Below, piece by piece: positions 48,126 through 58,869 of a stretch of 64,000 nt of DNA. Origin of the DNA: Cinnamomum chago (taxonomy: Eukaryota > Streptophyta > Magnoliopsida > Laurales > Lauraceae); the NCBI GenBank assembly GCA_038049695.1, contig CP142452.1, positions 70,809,501 through 70,873,500 on the forward strand, in the 5' to 3' direction. The notes beneath the pieces are model-generated. The model had not been told where the DNA came from. It was given only the letters and a program-made list of their open reading frames with translations, and ran no database searches. A program made the translations under genes and the position numbers. Position 1 is the stretch's first letter. Each line of letters opens with the position of its first letter.

Positions 48126-48798
48126 ATGTCATCTTCAAGTATGTGATATGAGATTAACTATTTTTTAAATAAATGTTAAGCATTTGTAATTAAACTTGAA
48201 GTCATCTACTTCGTCTGAGATCTCAGGTCAAGAATATATAGGCAAGTCATCTTTGAAACTATTCCGAAGCTTAGAATGGGCTCCAAAATGCTCATGTGGA
48301 TACGGGTATATGATATTAAAGACGTCTCGTACTACATCCAACCCTGGCCGTAAATTTTAGAAATGTCCAGATTTACATGTAAGCATTTATCTTTCCAAAT
48401 TCATTTATTGATATTTTTCTTCAATATTCAAAACATTTTAACTTCATTCATAAAACTGTATATTTTTTGATCCAGCATTCATTATATCATTATGAATTTG
48501 ATTGCAGGGAGGAAGAGGTTGTGGTCTTTTTATTTGGATGGATGAAATTGCTCCAGAATGTATACCGATGCTAACTTTAAATCGAGGCCAAGTTGAAGTG
48601 AAAATAGAAGAAATGAAAGACTCAATCAATGAGTTGTGCCTAGAAATACAACGTCTAAGTGAAAGCATGGAGACTCACATGAAAGGAAGTCGAAGCAAAA
48701 AAGGCCTTGCATTTTCGATTGCGATTCTTCTCCTCTTTGTTGCGTACATGTGGCGTGGACAGAAGGGTGGACATGCCTATTTGTCTTATGGGATGTAA
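48126..48798 (+). pseudogene. GRF zinc-finger protein with coiled coil and membrane segment (premature stop)
   Basis: Three exons fit well: 48126-48138 (ATGTCATCTTCAA, donor GTATGT), 48227-48378 (acceptor CTCAG, donor GTAAGC), 48508-48798 (acceptor TTGCAG). The spliced frame starts MSSSSQEYIGK and contains the GRF zinc finger: CSCGYGYM, TSRTTSNPGRKF, KCPDLH, then GGRGCGLFIWMDE. A coiled-coil-like stretch and a hydrophobic segment (GLAFSIAILLLFVAYMW) follow. One TAG at 48358-48360 replaces the aromatic residue expected after GRKF. Plant GRF-plus-membrane proteins of this build are common but poorly characterised; GRF fingers bind single-stranded nucleic acid in some proteins. The gene sits just inside the left TIR, so it is MULE cargo. 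Confidence 0.75.
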
Positions 48799-49245
48799 AC
48801 ATTGTTTTGTTGTGGGAGGCACGAGCTATTTGGTCTTTTTTTGTTTGTTTGTTTCAACCTTAGGAAGTTTCATGTGGACTATTGAATGCATCAAAGACTA
48901 GTAAATTGATCCTTGAATCAAAGACTAAAATGAATATGTACTTTTTTGGTACTGTTTGATTATGCCGATCCTTCTTTTGTGTCATCTTTGGAATTCCCTG
49001 AGTTGTGGTGGATCAAAACATACCACTGGTTTTCTTATGTTCTTATTCTTGATCGGATGATGGTGGTGGACTATGTTTAGATGAATCTGATGCTATTGAG
49101 TTCTTTGAAGTTCTGTGGTTATTGATTTCAGGAATTGATATTTGCATGTTTGGTATCTGGTTTTCCTTCATTCGTTTCATCTTTTGTTTGTTTGTTTGCT
49201 TGATTGATTGATTCAAGAAGTGGAACTTTTCGGGTTGATAGTTGA

Positions 49246-50388
49246 TTGGAAATTGTTCTTGGCTACTCCATACTAGTCCTATGGCTTATCTTGCTTTTCT
49301 ATCTTTTGGGCAACACAGCTGCCTACTACTTCTGCTCTTCTTTAGAGAACTTGTCAAGAATCCTGAAGCTTTCTCCCACAATTGCTGGAGTCACCCTCCT
49401 TGCACTGGGCAATGGATCGCCAGACGTCTTCTCTAGCATTGTCTCCTTCCTTGGACCTGGGGCCAGTGGCATTGGCTTTAACAGCATCCTAGGTGGGGCG
49501 TTCTTCGTCTCCGATGGTGTTGTTGGGATCATAAGCATTTCAGTTAGCAGTCGCCGGATTTCTGTGGATAAGGCCAGCTTCGTAAGAGATGTTTGCTTCT
49601 TTCTTTTAACTATTTCTTGCCTACTTGTGATACTAATTGTGGGAAGGATCAACATATGGGGTGCAATTGGTTTTGCTTCTCTGTACGTTGTATATGTGTC
49701 AATCGTCTCTACAACGCACGCATTTCTGCAGGAGGAAAGATAGATTGGTGAGTCAATTTGGCATAGATCATCTCTTGCCTATCAGCAATGGTTCCCCATC
49801 AGATGAATTGGCGCAATTCGCGCAATTCAGCGAGTTGGGTGAACCACTTTTGGGTAGTGTTCATAAGGAGGAGTTTGCTTTAAAGGCAAAAGAAGCTCTT
49901 GAAAATGATGATGATGATGAAATATCTAAAATAAGCTGGTATTTCTTCAATTCATCAGTTTCATACTACCAAGTTCGAGATGGGGCAAGTTCGAATTTAC
50001 CCCAACCCATACCAAATTTGTTCATTGCCATCCACATTCTATCTATTAAAAGATGGCTACAATGAGTGAGAAAGCACGTCCCACACTCCTGCATGGTTGT
50101 TTTGGTAACTCATATTTGGCCCTATATTGTGAAATACGTTTGAGAACTCCACAATGTTTGAAAATTTTATCCAACCAGGATCATCAGTTACATTGGCACC
50201 AACTCTCTTGACAGCTCTTTGGTGTTCTCAAAAGGGGGACCTGGGTTTCAAATGTAGCAGTGGCTATTAATGGTGGGTCAGATGGAGCCCAGATTGCCAT
50301 TTCCGGCTGCTATGCCGAGCCAATCTTTAACACGCTTGTTGGCTTGGGCCTGTCTCTTGTTATATCATCATGGCATGTGTACCTGTAG
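49246..50388 (+). pseudogene. Cation/calcium exchanger (CCX) fragment
   Basis: 49246-49743 encodes the first exchanger repeat: LLFYLLGNTAAYYFCSSLE, then the alpha-1 motif VTLLALGNGSPDVFSS, and hydrophobic segments up to about 49735. There the frame shifts by one and continues as a cytoplasmic loop (VSQFGIDHLLPISNGSPSD, ENDDDDEISK). The second alpha motif reappears near 50255-50388 as AINGGSDGAQIAISGCYAEP and NTLVGLGLSLVISSW before a stop. CCX proteins move Na/K/Ca across plant membranes. The N-terminus and several helices are missing and Asp in GNTAADY is Tyr here, so this is a non-working captured copy. Confidence 0.85.
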
Positions 50389-51248
50389 GCCACATATGAT
50401 GAAAAAAGTACTACATAACTAACCTGTAATTTCAAACATTTATGCCAATCAGAAGCTACAAAACTAAAAAAAGTGCAGTCTATAAATCCAATCTGAAGGT
50501 TTACTCAGCTTAGAATGTGATAGCTTCAAAATACAAAACTTCTGAATGTATAACCATAAGACAACTACAACCATAATTCACAGGTGTTTAAAATCATCTC
50601 CTAAATACAAGTACAACCATAAGACAAAGAAGGTGTTTAAAATCCATCACATTATAATGAAAAAAAAGGCATCATCCAAGAGACATCATCCAATTGTGTT
50701 CAGTTGTCACCCTCGAACATATCCAATATGGCTTCATTCCAATAAATCTGCATGTTTATGATCATCCAGAAAAATAAAAAATCAGTCTAAAACAAAAACA
50801 TCTAGTTGAAGATTAAAAAAGCAAATACCATGAAAGTTCACTGAATGCCAAGCGAATGCCATCTTCCGAACACTCACTACTATCAAGATGAAGATCTCGT
50901 CAAGCGAATGCCACAATTACCTGATGGATTTAAAAACATCCAAACTTTGATAAGCAAAAACACGAGGAAAAACACCCAAACTAAATCCAAGCCCCAAACA
51001 TAAGAAAAAACATTATAAAGAAAGATACATGAAAATATGCAAGGCGAAGATTAAATCAAAAGTCAAAAGGCAAATACCGTAATAGTTCAACGAATGCCTG
51101 AATCAGAGCCGTCCAAACTCTCGCTACTATCAAGATTAAGATCTGGCTCATTGTGTTCATCTTCGCTCCGTAATCTGAATTAATGTGTTATAAATTCATT
51201 TGTAAAAAATGAAAAAATAGAGGATAAACTCAATTAAGTCATTATTGT
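50389..51248. other. Noncoding stretch between CCX fragment and FAR1 gene
   Basis: A-rich DNA containing imperfect internal duplications (AAATACC(A/G)T(G/A) followed by GTTCA near 50825 and 51075, with CGAATGCC). No recognisable coding sequence. It probably represents 3' ends and terminal exon remains of the FAR1-like gene. Confidence 0.4.
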
Positions 51249-51908
51249 TTACCTATTCAACAGTACCGGGCAATTGCGCTTGTCATGTGATACACCACGT
51301 TTGTTGCAACCACGACAAAGATGTCCCTTAGTTGCTTTCTCTTTTGATGATTTTGGCCTCTTAGCCCGTCCTTTTGTAGTAACATGTGGCGGATCATGAT
51401 ATTCTACCACATTGCTGCCTATAATTTCTTGCTCATCGCGCATACCTCTTTCTGATGCATCGTTTGATTTGACTTGTCTTACGCTCAATTGCAACTCCGC
51501 ATGCTTACTAACCAAGACATCATAGCATTCTTTCGATGAGCTGGCTTATTCAATTAGTGCATTGAAAATACAAGATAGATGATTATGTCTCGCCATAAAC
51601 GTGTCAGAACATTGAGATCCTATCTCAACTCCATCTTTATCAACAAATGTTCCAACTCTAGCTTTCTTTGTCCATCGCCTCAAACTGTAATGTTCGGGCA
51701 AATATCTGATACAAAATTGCCTCATGACAGACAATACATGACGACATGGGATGCCTTCGAACTCCATCTTTTTGCATGAATAAAAAGCAAGCTTCTCCTC
51801 TTTCTTCCACAAAACATCTCTTTCGATTTCGTTTTCACCCGTCAAATCTTTCACGGTAAAGACACACCTAACATCATCTTCATTCACAAGTAACGGAACG
51901 ATTGACAT

Positions 51909-54905
51909 CACTACAAGAAATTTAGGCTGTTGTGACGAAATCTGAAGACGAATTTTTTTTTGTCTTAAAAGAACACCCAAAGGGGACGAAATATAAATTT
52001 TGTCGTCTATTTTCATTTTTTTCAAAAGTATTGGAGACGAAAACAAAATTTCGTCTACAAAAATATGGCGCCAACTTGTTTTGTGTTGGCGCCAATTATT
52101 TTAGCTCATTAGAGACGAAAATTGTTGTCACAAAATATAATTTTTTTTTGCGACGAACGTAATTCGTCACCAATAAGGATAAGTTATGGAAGACGAACAT
52201 ATTTCGTCATCAAAATAAGGCGCCAATTTCATTTGCTTTTGGCGCGGATTATTTTAGCTCATTGGAGACGAACATTTTTGTCACAAAATATAATTTGTTT
52301 TTGTGACGAACTTAATTCGTCACTAATAAGGATAAGTTATGGAAGACGAAAATATTTCGTCACTAGAATAAGGTGCCAAATTATTTCAGCTCATTGGAGA
52401 CGAAAATTTTTGTCACAAAATATAATTTGTGTTGCGACGAATGTAATTCGTCACCAATAAGGATAAGTTATAGACAACGAACATATTTTGTCACCAAAAT
52501 AAGACGCCAATTTCATTTGCTTTGGCGCGAATTATTTTAGCTCATTGGAGACGAAAATTTTTGTCACAAAATATAATTTGTTTTTGTGACGAACATAATT
52601 CGTCACTATTAAGGATAAGTTATGGAAGACGAAAATATTTGGTCACCAAAATAAGGCGCCAATTTCATTTGCGGTGGCACCAATTTCGTTCGCACTTGAG
52701 CCTATTCCTATCTTATAAGTAGTGCTTTGGAAAAGCTTTTAAAATGACTAAAATGAGCCCCAAGGCCCTAACGTCCATCCCCCTCCCCCACCCCCACCCC
52801 AATCCAACGCCCCTTTTTCCAAAACCCATTCCCCCTTTGTCCCTCCATCTATCCCGGTCTCTCTTTTCCAAAACCATTTTCCCCCTTTTCCAAAACCCTT
52901 TTCCAGACGAGGAGAGAAGAACCCTTTTCCCCATTTTCCAAAATCCTTTTCCAACATCTCCCACCCATCGTCTAAAGCAACAGCCCCATGGCTCATTGAC
53001 CCCCATCAATCATCATCACCCTCCATCAACACACGCAGTGCAGACCCATCCCTGATCAGTGATCCCTCTCATCTCTACTTCTCTCAGTCTCTCTCGCCTA
53101 GAATTCCCAGACGCAGCCACCATCACCAATCACCATCATTTGTGCCCATCCTCCTCCATCCAGGAGTCCGCCACCGCCAGGTACACCTACCTCTCTGAGT
53201 CTCTGCTACTGTGAGAACTTGGTCCGGGCGGTACCCTTAACCACGGGGCGTAGCGTGTCAACCACGGGCTTCAAACGGTGAGTCTCCGTTAGCCCACATC
53301 AGAAATATCCAAGTCCTGACCTTGGGCTAATAAGTCAAACCCCGTATTAACTTAGCGTGAGGCTTTTTAAAACTATGCGTCCTCAGAAATAGTAAGAACT
53401 CCGAAGTTAAGCGTGCTCGGGCTGGAGCGGTATTAGGATGGGTGACCTCCTGGGAAGTCCTCGCGCGTGCACGTGGGCTAAAGCGGACAATTTCATGCTG
53501 AGTTGGGCGGGGCTGTGACAGTTGGTATCAGAGCCGAGGACGACTCTATTTCTAGTGGGGGAGAATGTGAGATCTTGGTCTGGGCGGTACCCTTAACAAC
53601 TGGGCGTAGCGTGTCAATCACGGGCTTCAAACGGCGAGTCTACGATAGCCTGCATCGGAAATATTCAAGTCCTGACCATGAGCTTATAAGTTAAACCCCG
53701 TATTAACTTAGTATGAGGCTTTTTAAAACCATGCGGCCCGGAAAATCGTAAGAACTCCGAAGTTAAGCGTGCTCGGGAGGGAGCAGTACTAGGATGGTTG
53801 ACCTCCTGGGAAGTCCTCGCACATACACGTGGGCCAAAGCGGACAATTTCATGCTAAGTTGGGCGGGGCTGTGACAGTTGGTATCAGAACCGAGGACGAC
53901 TCTATTTCTAGTGGGGGAGAATGTGAGATCTTGGTCTGGGCGGTACCCTTAACAACTGGGCGTAGCGTGTCAATCACGGGCTTCAAACGACGAGTCTACG
54001 ATAGCTTGCATCGGAAATATCCAAGTCCTGACCATGGGCTTATAAGTTAAACCCCGTATTAACTTAGCATGAGGCTTTTTAAAACCGTGCGGCCCCGAAA
54101 ATCGTAAGAACTCCGAAGTTAAGCGTGCTCGGGCGGGAGCAGTACTAGAATGGTTGACCTCATGGGAAGTCCTCGCATGTACACGTGGGCCAAAGCGGAC
54201 AATTTCATGATAAGTTGGGCGGGGCTGTGACAGTTGGTATCAGAGCTGAGGACGGCTCTATTTCTAGTGGGGGAGAATGTGAGATCCTGATCCGGGCGGT
54301 ACTCTTAACCACGGGGCGTAGGGTGTCAACCACGGGCTTCAAACGATGAGTCTCCTTTAGCCCACATCGGAAATATCCAAGTCTTAACCATGGCTTATAA
54401 GTCAAACCCTGTATTAACTTAGCATGAAGTCTTCTACAATCGTGCGGGTTCAAAAATTGTAAGAACTCTAAAGTTAAGCGTGCTCAGGCAGCAGCAGTAC
54501 TAGGATGGGTGACCTCTTGGGAAGTCCTTGAGTTGGGCGGGGTAAATGTGACAAAAATTTTTCGTCTCTATTTCTTATATTTATGACAAAATATTTGTCT
54601 CTAATTTTTCCTTTAATGACAAAATATTTTGTCACTAATTACTTACAAGTATGTTTCCAACATAGTATACTGGAGACGAAAAAAAAGTACTTGTTTCCAA
54701 CAGTGTATTGGAGACAAAAAAAAATCGTCACCAATTTATCTTTTTCAGTGACGAATTTTTTTTCCGTCTCCAATACCTTTTAGCGACAAGGCTTTGGCGA
54801 CGAAACGGGTGACGAAAAATTTTCGTCTTAATTAGTTTTGGTGACGAAATATGTACATTTTGGGACAAATTTGTGTCGTCCTTAAACCCCAAATTTCTTG
54901 TAGTG
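51909..54905. mobile_element. Nonautonomous CACTA element inside the FAR1-like gene
   Basis: TIRs CACTACAAGAAATTTAGG and, at the right end in reverse complement, CACTACAAGAAATTTGGG. The 3-bp duplication is CAT (51906-51908, 54906-54908). Subterminal regions 51930-52700 and 54555-54890 are full of GACGAAA / TTTCGTC words, the left one as about four repeats of 140-190 bp. 52744-53200 is a CCC-rich stretch that may be a captured leader; no transposase is present. It also contains the Cassandra array. Confidence 0.92.
53210..54553. mobile_element. Tandem Cassandra TRIM array (four LTRs with 5S rRNA-derived sequence)
   Basis: LTRs at 53210-53520, 53566-53876, 53922-54232 (311 bp each) and 54278-54553 (internally shortened). 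They start TGTGAGA(A/T)C and end GGGGCTGTGACA. Each carries the 3' half of plant 5S rRNA (AAGTTAAGCGTGCTCGGG ... GGATGGGTGACCTCCTGG). The LTRs are separated by identical-length 45-bp internal domains with the initiator-Met primer site GTTGGTATCAGAGCC and the purine tract GTGGGGGAGAA. 5S sequence in the LTRs defines the Cassandra TRIM family. No matching target duplication is seen at the outer ends. Confidence 0.9.
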
Positions 54906-57000
54906 CATAGTCATGAATAGCTCATCTTGAAACTTATAAAAAATATTTCTCATATATATATATATCCGCCGTTTACTTTTCCATTGAAGAATATGCCTTC
55001 AGCTTCGGTCTCCCATTGCTTGACTTGTAGTCCTCTTTGTTTTCAAGATATCTTAGCCGTTCAACGCCTTGCTCGAAACGCAATATAAAATCAAGAAGTG
55101 TGTTCTTGTATTCTACATAGTGCTTCACGAAGGCATTCATACTTTCACTTCTCTGAGTAGTTGACATACCGGCAAAGAAACTGTCTTTTAAAAAGGCCGG
55201 TACCCACATATCCCGAATCTTGAATATCTGTGTTAACCATTCATTGTCCCCAACCTTATATTATGTTATGATCCTTTTCCATTCACATTCAAAATCAACA
55301 GGAGAGTCAGTATTATGCACACATTTTTTTTATACTATCAATCAAACCTTCATTTTGAATAGAAACCCCACCTAAATTTGTTGGTAGTTTGTCCAGAATG
55401 TGCCATAGGCAATATCGATGAGTAGTGTTCGGCATGACTTTTTGTATGACCTTTGTCATTGCCAAATCCTGATCAGTTATAATTCATTTTGGTGGACTAC
55501 CCAACATTGCTCCAAGCCATTTATTAAATAGCCACTCAAATAACTCAGCCTTTTCATTTCGGAGGAACGCACACCCACATAATGTTGTTTGACCATGGTG
55601 ATTGCAACCTACGAACGCACCAAAAATTAATCCATAATAATTCATTTTATATGTTGTGTCGAATGTTACAACATCACCAAAGACACTATATGCTATACGG
55701 AATGTGTAGTTTGCCCAAAAAACATGTGTGACCTTGTTATCTCCATCTCTCTCTATATTATAAATAAAGCCAGGACTCATTTCTTTCTGATTCTCTAAAT
55801 GTTGAAATAACATATGCTCATCTAGTCCCTTTTTCTTTTCCTTTTCATTTCTACGATGATTTTATGCATCTTTATCTGTACATCCAATCTTCTCAAGTCC
55901 CCCCGACTGCTTTCCAAACACTACCATATGTTGGCTGCTTCGAATATTAGCAGAATCAAGTGTATTTATTACTTGTTTCTTTGATTCCGACACCTCTCGA
56001 TGCGATCTCAGCATGAATCTCTTATGAGAAGTGGCGGGGGCATGGGAATGCTCAGGAACAAACTTGGACACTATATAACCACCTGACTGATCTTTTTTAA
56101 TTTGCAACTGAGTCTTACAGTTTTCTCTTGTTTCCATCCGACGCCTTTGAACACATTCCTTATCTTTCCAATGTTTCTCATCTGTTTTACCCTCCTTTGA
56201 ACAAAAATATCGCTTTAAAGTACCTCCACATCCTTAGTTCGAGTCGAATCTTTTCTTACGCTAAACCCAACAAGCTTCGCGTAAGCATTATAAAATTCAT
56301 ACACCTCCATTAAACTATCAAAATGCATCCCCACCTTTGGGGTCATATCCTCTTCAACATCTGGATAATGCAAACATGTTGTTGATGAGGATGTTATATC
56401 CATCTTGAAACCGGACCACAAATAATATATATTGATGGGTCAGGCCCAAGTAAGTCGGCCCGCAATAACAGGTTAGGCCCAAGAGGCTCGGTCCACGATG
56501 ATGGGTCAGGTCGAACTGACCTTAGTCCGTGATGAGCCAAGGTCTTGATCTACCCATTGAGGCCGGATCCGAATCCACTGAAGGACGAAGTCAGCATGTC
56601 GTTTCATCTACCTACTTTCACCAAGTCTGCTCATCTGTTGAGGACAGTGCGGGAGATCTTACCTGCTCATCTGTGCTTATCTGTTGAGGACAGTGCGGGA
56701 GATCTTACCTGCTCATCTGTGCTCATTGAAGATCGCTGAAGACTCTCCCTACCCATTGGGGAAAGACTATAAAAGGAGAGCCCTACTAACGGAGGATGGC
56801 GAATTGATTTTTCTCACTATCATTGTATCTGACTACTTTGTAATCTCCTCCCCAGAGCAGTAAAGTGATCACTTTAAGTGGACGTAGGTCACACCGACCG
56901 AACCACTATAAACCTCCTCTCTCTCTCTCTTCATTAATTTTCATATTTATTGCATATCACTTGACCGGTGGTGCCCTAAACCACTTTTTGGCATCATCAG

Positions 57001-57018
57001 TTTGGCGCCGTCTGTGGG
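57001..57018 (+). promoter_or_regulatory. Primer-binding site
   Basis: TTTGGCGCCGTCTGTGGG directly follows the 5' LTR. TGGCGCCGT matches the 3' end expected for priming by tRNA-Asp, common in Ty3-type elements; the match weakens after that. Confidence 0.65.
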
Positions 57019-57053
57019 AATCGAAGATAATCTCATTTTTTCAAAAACAAGTC

Positions 57054-58355
57054 ATGCCTATCACCAGGTCAACAAGGCGACAAGATGGTAACCCCTCGCA
57101 CGAGGGCGAGGGTAATCCTCCACCGACCAACCCTGCACCGAATGCTCCCGCTCCCTCTCCCCAGCAGATGCTGGAAACCATGCAGCAGTTGGTAACTCAA
57201 AACCAACAAATATTGCAGCTCATGCTGGCGAGCCAGGGAGGAGCACTAGGTGTGGGACCGCAGGAAGTGCCAGAGCAACCGGTTGCTCCACGCAGAGGGG
57301 CACCTCACCCGGGCGCCCGTCCACACGGTGCCCGGGGCCGAGGCGCCAACCGAGGCCGCCATCACCTGGGCGCCCAGGGTCGGGGACTACAACTGGGCGC
57401 CCGCCATCATGGCGCCCACGCCCAGGGGACATCTGCTGGAGCTCCGCCGGTCGTCCCACACGGAAGATTCCTGGTTGATCCTCAAGGCTGCGCTCATCTC
57501 GACGTACCTCCTCCCCCGGGTGGAGCTCCAGGAGGATCGAATCGTGGTGGACTTCCACCCCCTCCCCCTGCTTCCAATGATGAGAATCCTCATTTCCAGG
57601 AGGGGGAAAGTGAACATCACAGCATCGAAGATGAGAGCCAATTCCAAGGCCAGTCCAGAGAAGCGCCCAATCGGTGGGATGAGAAGATCAAAGAAATGCA
57701 AAACCAGATTGGCAATGTCTTCAATGCCATGAGGGCACAAGTACCAGAAACAATTGACTACCTGGTACAGCGGACGGACACACCGTTCAAGCCCGCCGTA
57801 GCAAACTACCCACTTCCCAAAAAATTCAAAATGCCGACCATGGAGACCTTTGATGGAACCAAGGACCCGCTGGATCACTTGGAAACTTATAAAACTCTAA
57901 TGCAACTACATAACATCTCAGACCAGATTATATGTAGAGCATTCCCAACCACATTGAAGGGTTCCGCACGACAATGGTTCTCCAATCTAGCCCCAGCCTC
58001 CATCTGTACCTTTGCAGAACTAAGCAAGTCCTTCGTGTCGCACTTCATTGGAGGACACCGCCACCAGAAGCCTGCCACCCACCTGCTCAGCATAAAACAG
58101 GACCAAGATGAGAGTCTGAGGAGTTACCTCACTCGTTTTAACGAGGAGGTCCTCCAAGTCGAGGAGCCCAATGACAAAGTCATCATGACCGCCTTTCTGG
58201 GAGGCCTCCGTTCATCCCGTTTCTTCTTTTCAGTAATGAAGCGACCACCAAGGAGCATGCCAGAACTGTTGGCAAAAGCTCAAAAATATATAAATGCTGA
58301 GGAAATTAACAGGTCCAGGCGAGGTGAATCATCTCGTGGATCGCCAAAAGTTTGA
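57054..58355 (+). CDS. Ty3/gypsy-type gag protein
   Basis: A 433-residue protein starting at the first ATG after the primer site. Residues 1-60 are polar and proline-rich. About 80-190 is a low-complexity Gly/Ala/Arg/His/Pro segment with HHLGAQGRG-type words. About 265-425 is the retrotransposon gag domain (PF03732): FDGTKDPLDHLETYKTLM, GSARQWFSNL, then DESLRSYLTRFNEEV and SMPELLAKAQKYI. There is no zinc knuckle. The stop codon falls in the first unit of the 78-bp tandem repeat, so the original C-terminus has probably been replaced. Gag would form virus-like particles for the element's RNA, while reverse transcription must come from another element. Confidence 0.9.
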   Translation: MPITRSTRRQDGNPSHEGEGNPPPTNPAPNAPAPSPQQMLETMQQLVTQNQQILQLMLASQGGALGVGPQEVPEQPVAPRRGAPHPGARPHGARGRGANRGRHHLGAQGRGLQLGARHHGAHAQGTSAGAPPVVPHGRFLVDPQGCAHLDVPPPPGGAPGGSNRGGLPPPPPASNDENPHFQEGESEHHSIEDESQFQGQSREAPNRWDEKIKEMQNQIGNVFNAMRAQVPETIDYLVQRTDTPFKPAVANYPLPKKFKMPTMETFDGTKDPLDHLETYKTLMQLHNISDQIICRAFPTTLKGSARQWFSNLAPASICTFAELSKSFVSHFIGGHRHQKPATHLLSIKQDQDESLRSYLTRFNEEVLQVEEPNDKVIMTAFLGGLRSSRFFFSVMKRPPRSMPELLAKAQKYINAEEINRSRRGESSRGSPKV

Positions 58356-58660
58356 CCTACCTCTGCACTGTTATTAAACAGGCAGCTCATCTCCAGCTTA
58401 GCGGCCCTCTCGCGGGTCGCCAAAAAAGCTTGGCCTACCTCTGCACTGTTCTCAAACAGGCAGCCTATCTCCAGCTTAGCGGCCCTCTCGCGGGTCGCCA
58501 AAAAAGCTTGGCCTACCTCTGCACTGTTCTCAAACAGGCAGCTCATCTCTAGCTTAGCGGCTCTCTCGCGGGTCGCCAAAAAAGCTTGGCCTACCTCTAC
58601 ACTGTTCTCAAACAGGTAGACTATCTCCAACTTAGTAGCTCTCTCGTGGGGGCGCCAAAA
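58330..58660. repeat. 78-bp minisatellite after gag
   Basis: About four units. The word TCGCCAAAA recurs at 58341, 58417, 58495, 58573 and, as GCGCCAAAA, 58652, with CTGTTCTCAAACAGGCAG in each. The array is open on the minus strand (26 residues per unit), a consequence of the repeat rather than evidence for a gene. Confidence 0.9.
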
Positions 58661-58869
58661 GCACGATCTCAAAAGGCAGGATCCTGAAACTCGGGTCATC
58701 TACAAAGGACTACATTAAATTAGCGCCGGTCCTCTCGCCCAAAACAGCTTGCCATTTTTCCTCTTTGCTCGCCTGGATCAGCATCCCACGGTGCTTGATG
58801 GACTGGAGTAGCCTGCTCACCCGCGTGCTCGCCCACATTGGCACAGCAGCCATTCAATTGTAAAAAAAA

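Larger units (their letters stand above)
51249..56403 (-). pseudogene. FAR1-like MULE transposase, broken and interrupted
   Basis: Read from the ATG at 56403: FAR1 DNA-binding domain start (MHFDSLMEVYEFYNAYAKL), frameshift near 56240, remainder of that domain (SKFVPEHSHAPATS), transposase core (FDTTYKMNYYGLIFGAFVG, then IITDQDLAMTKVI) with stops at the A*NHRR and PPK*II joints, the Glu region SESMNAFVKHYVEYK, then after the CACTA insertion a SWIM-like finger (FYSCKKMEFEGIPCRHVL) and a terminal knuckle (CRGCNKRGVSHDKRNCP). The SWIM finger lacks its first Cys (YSC in place of CSC). Several stops, one frameshift and a 3-kb insertion make it inactive. It is the transposase expected for a MULE of the FAR1/FHY3-related group, transcribed inward from the right TIR. 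Confidence 0.85.

Noticed and set aside
52744-53055. Pro/His-rich small protein in the second CACTA
   Set aside because: Composition follows CCC-rich DNA; open on both strands, no domain.
53521-53535. Initiator-Met tRNA gene (GGTATCAGAGC)
   Set aside because: It is a short complement of the tRNA end used as a primer site; no cloverleaf surrounds it.
53385-54535. 5S rRNA genes
   Set aside because: Only the 3' half of 5S rRNA is matched, and it lies inside LTR units with a primer site and purine tract, so this is Cassandra rather than rDNA.
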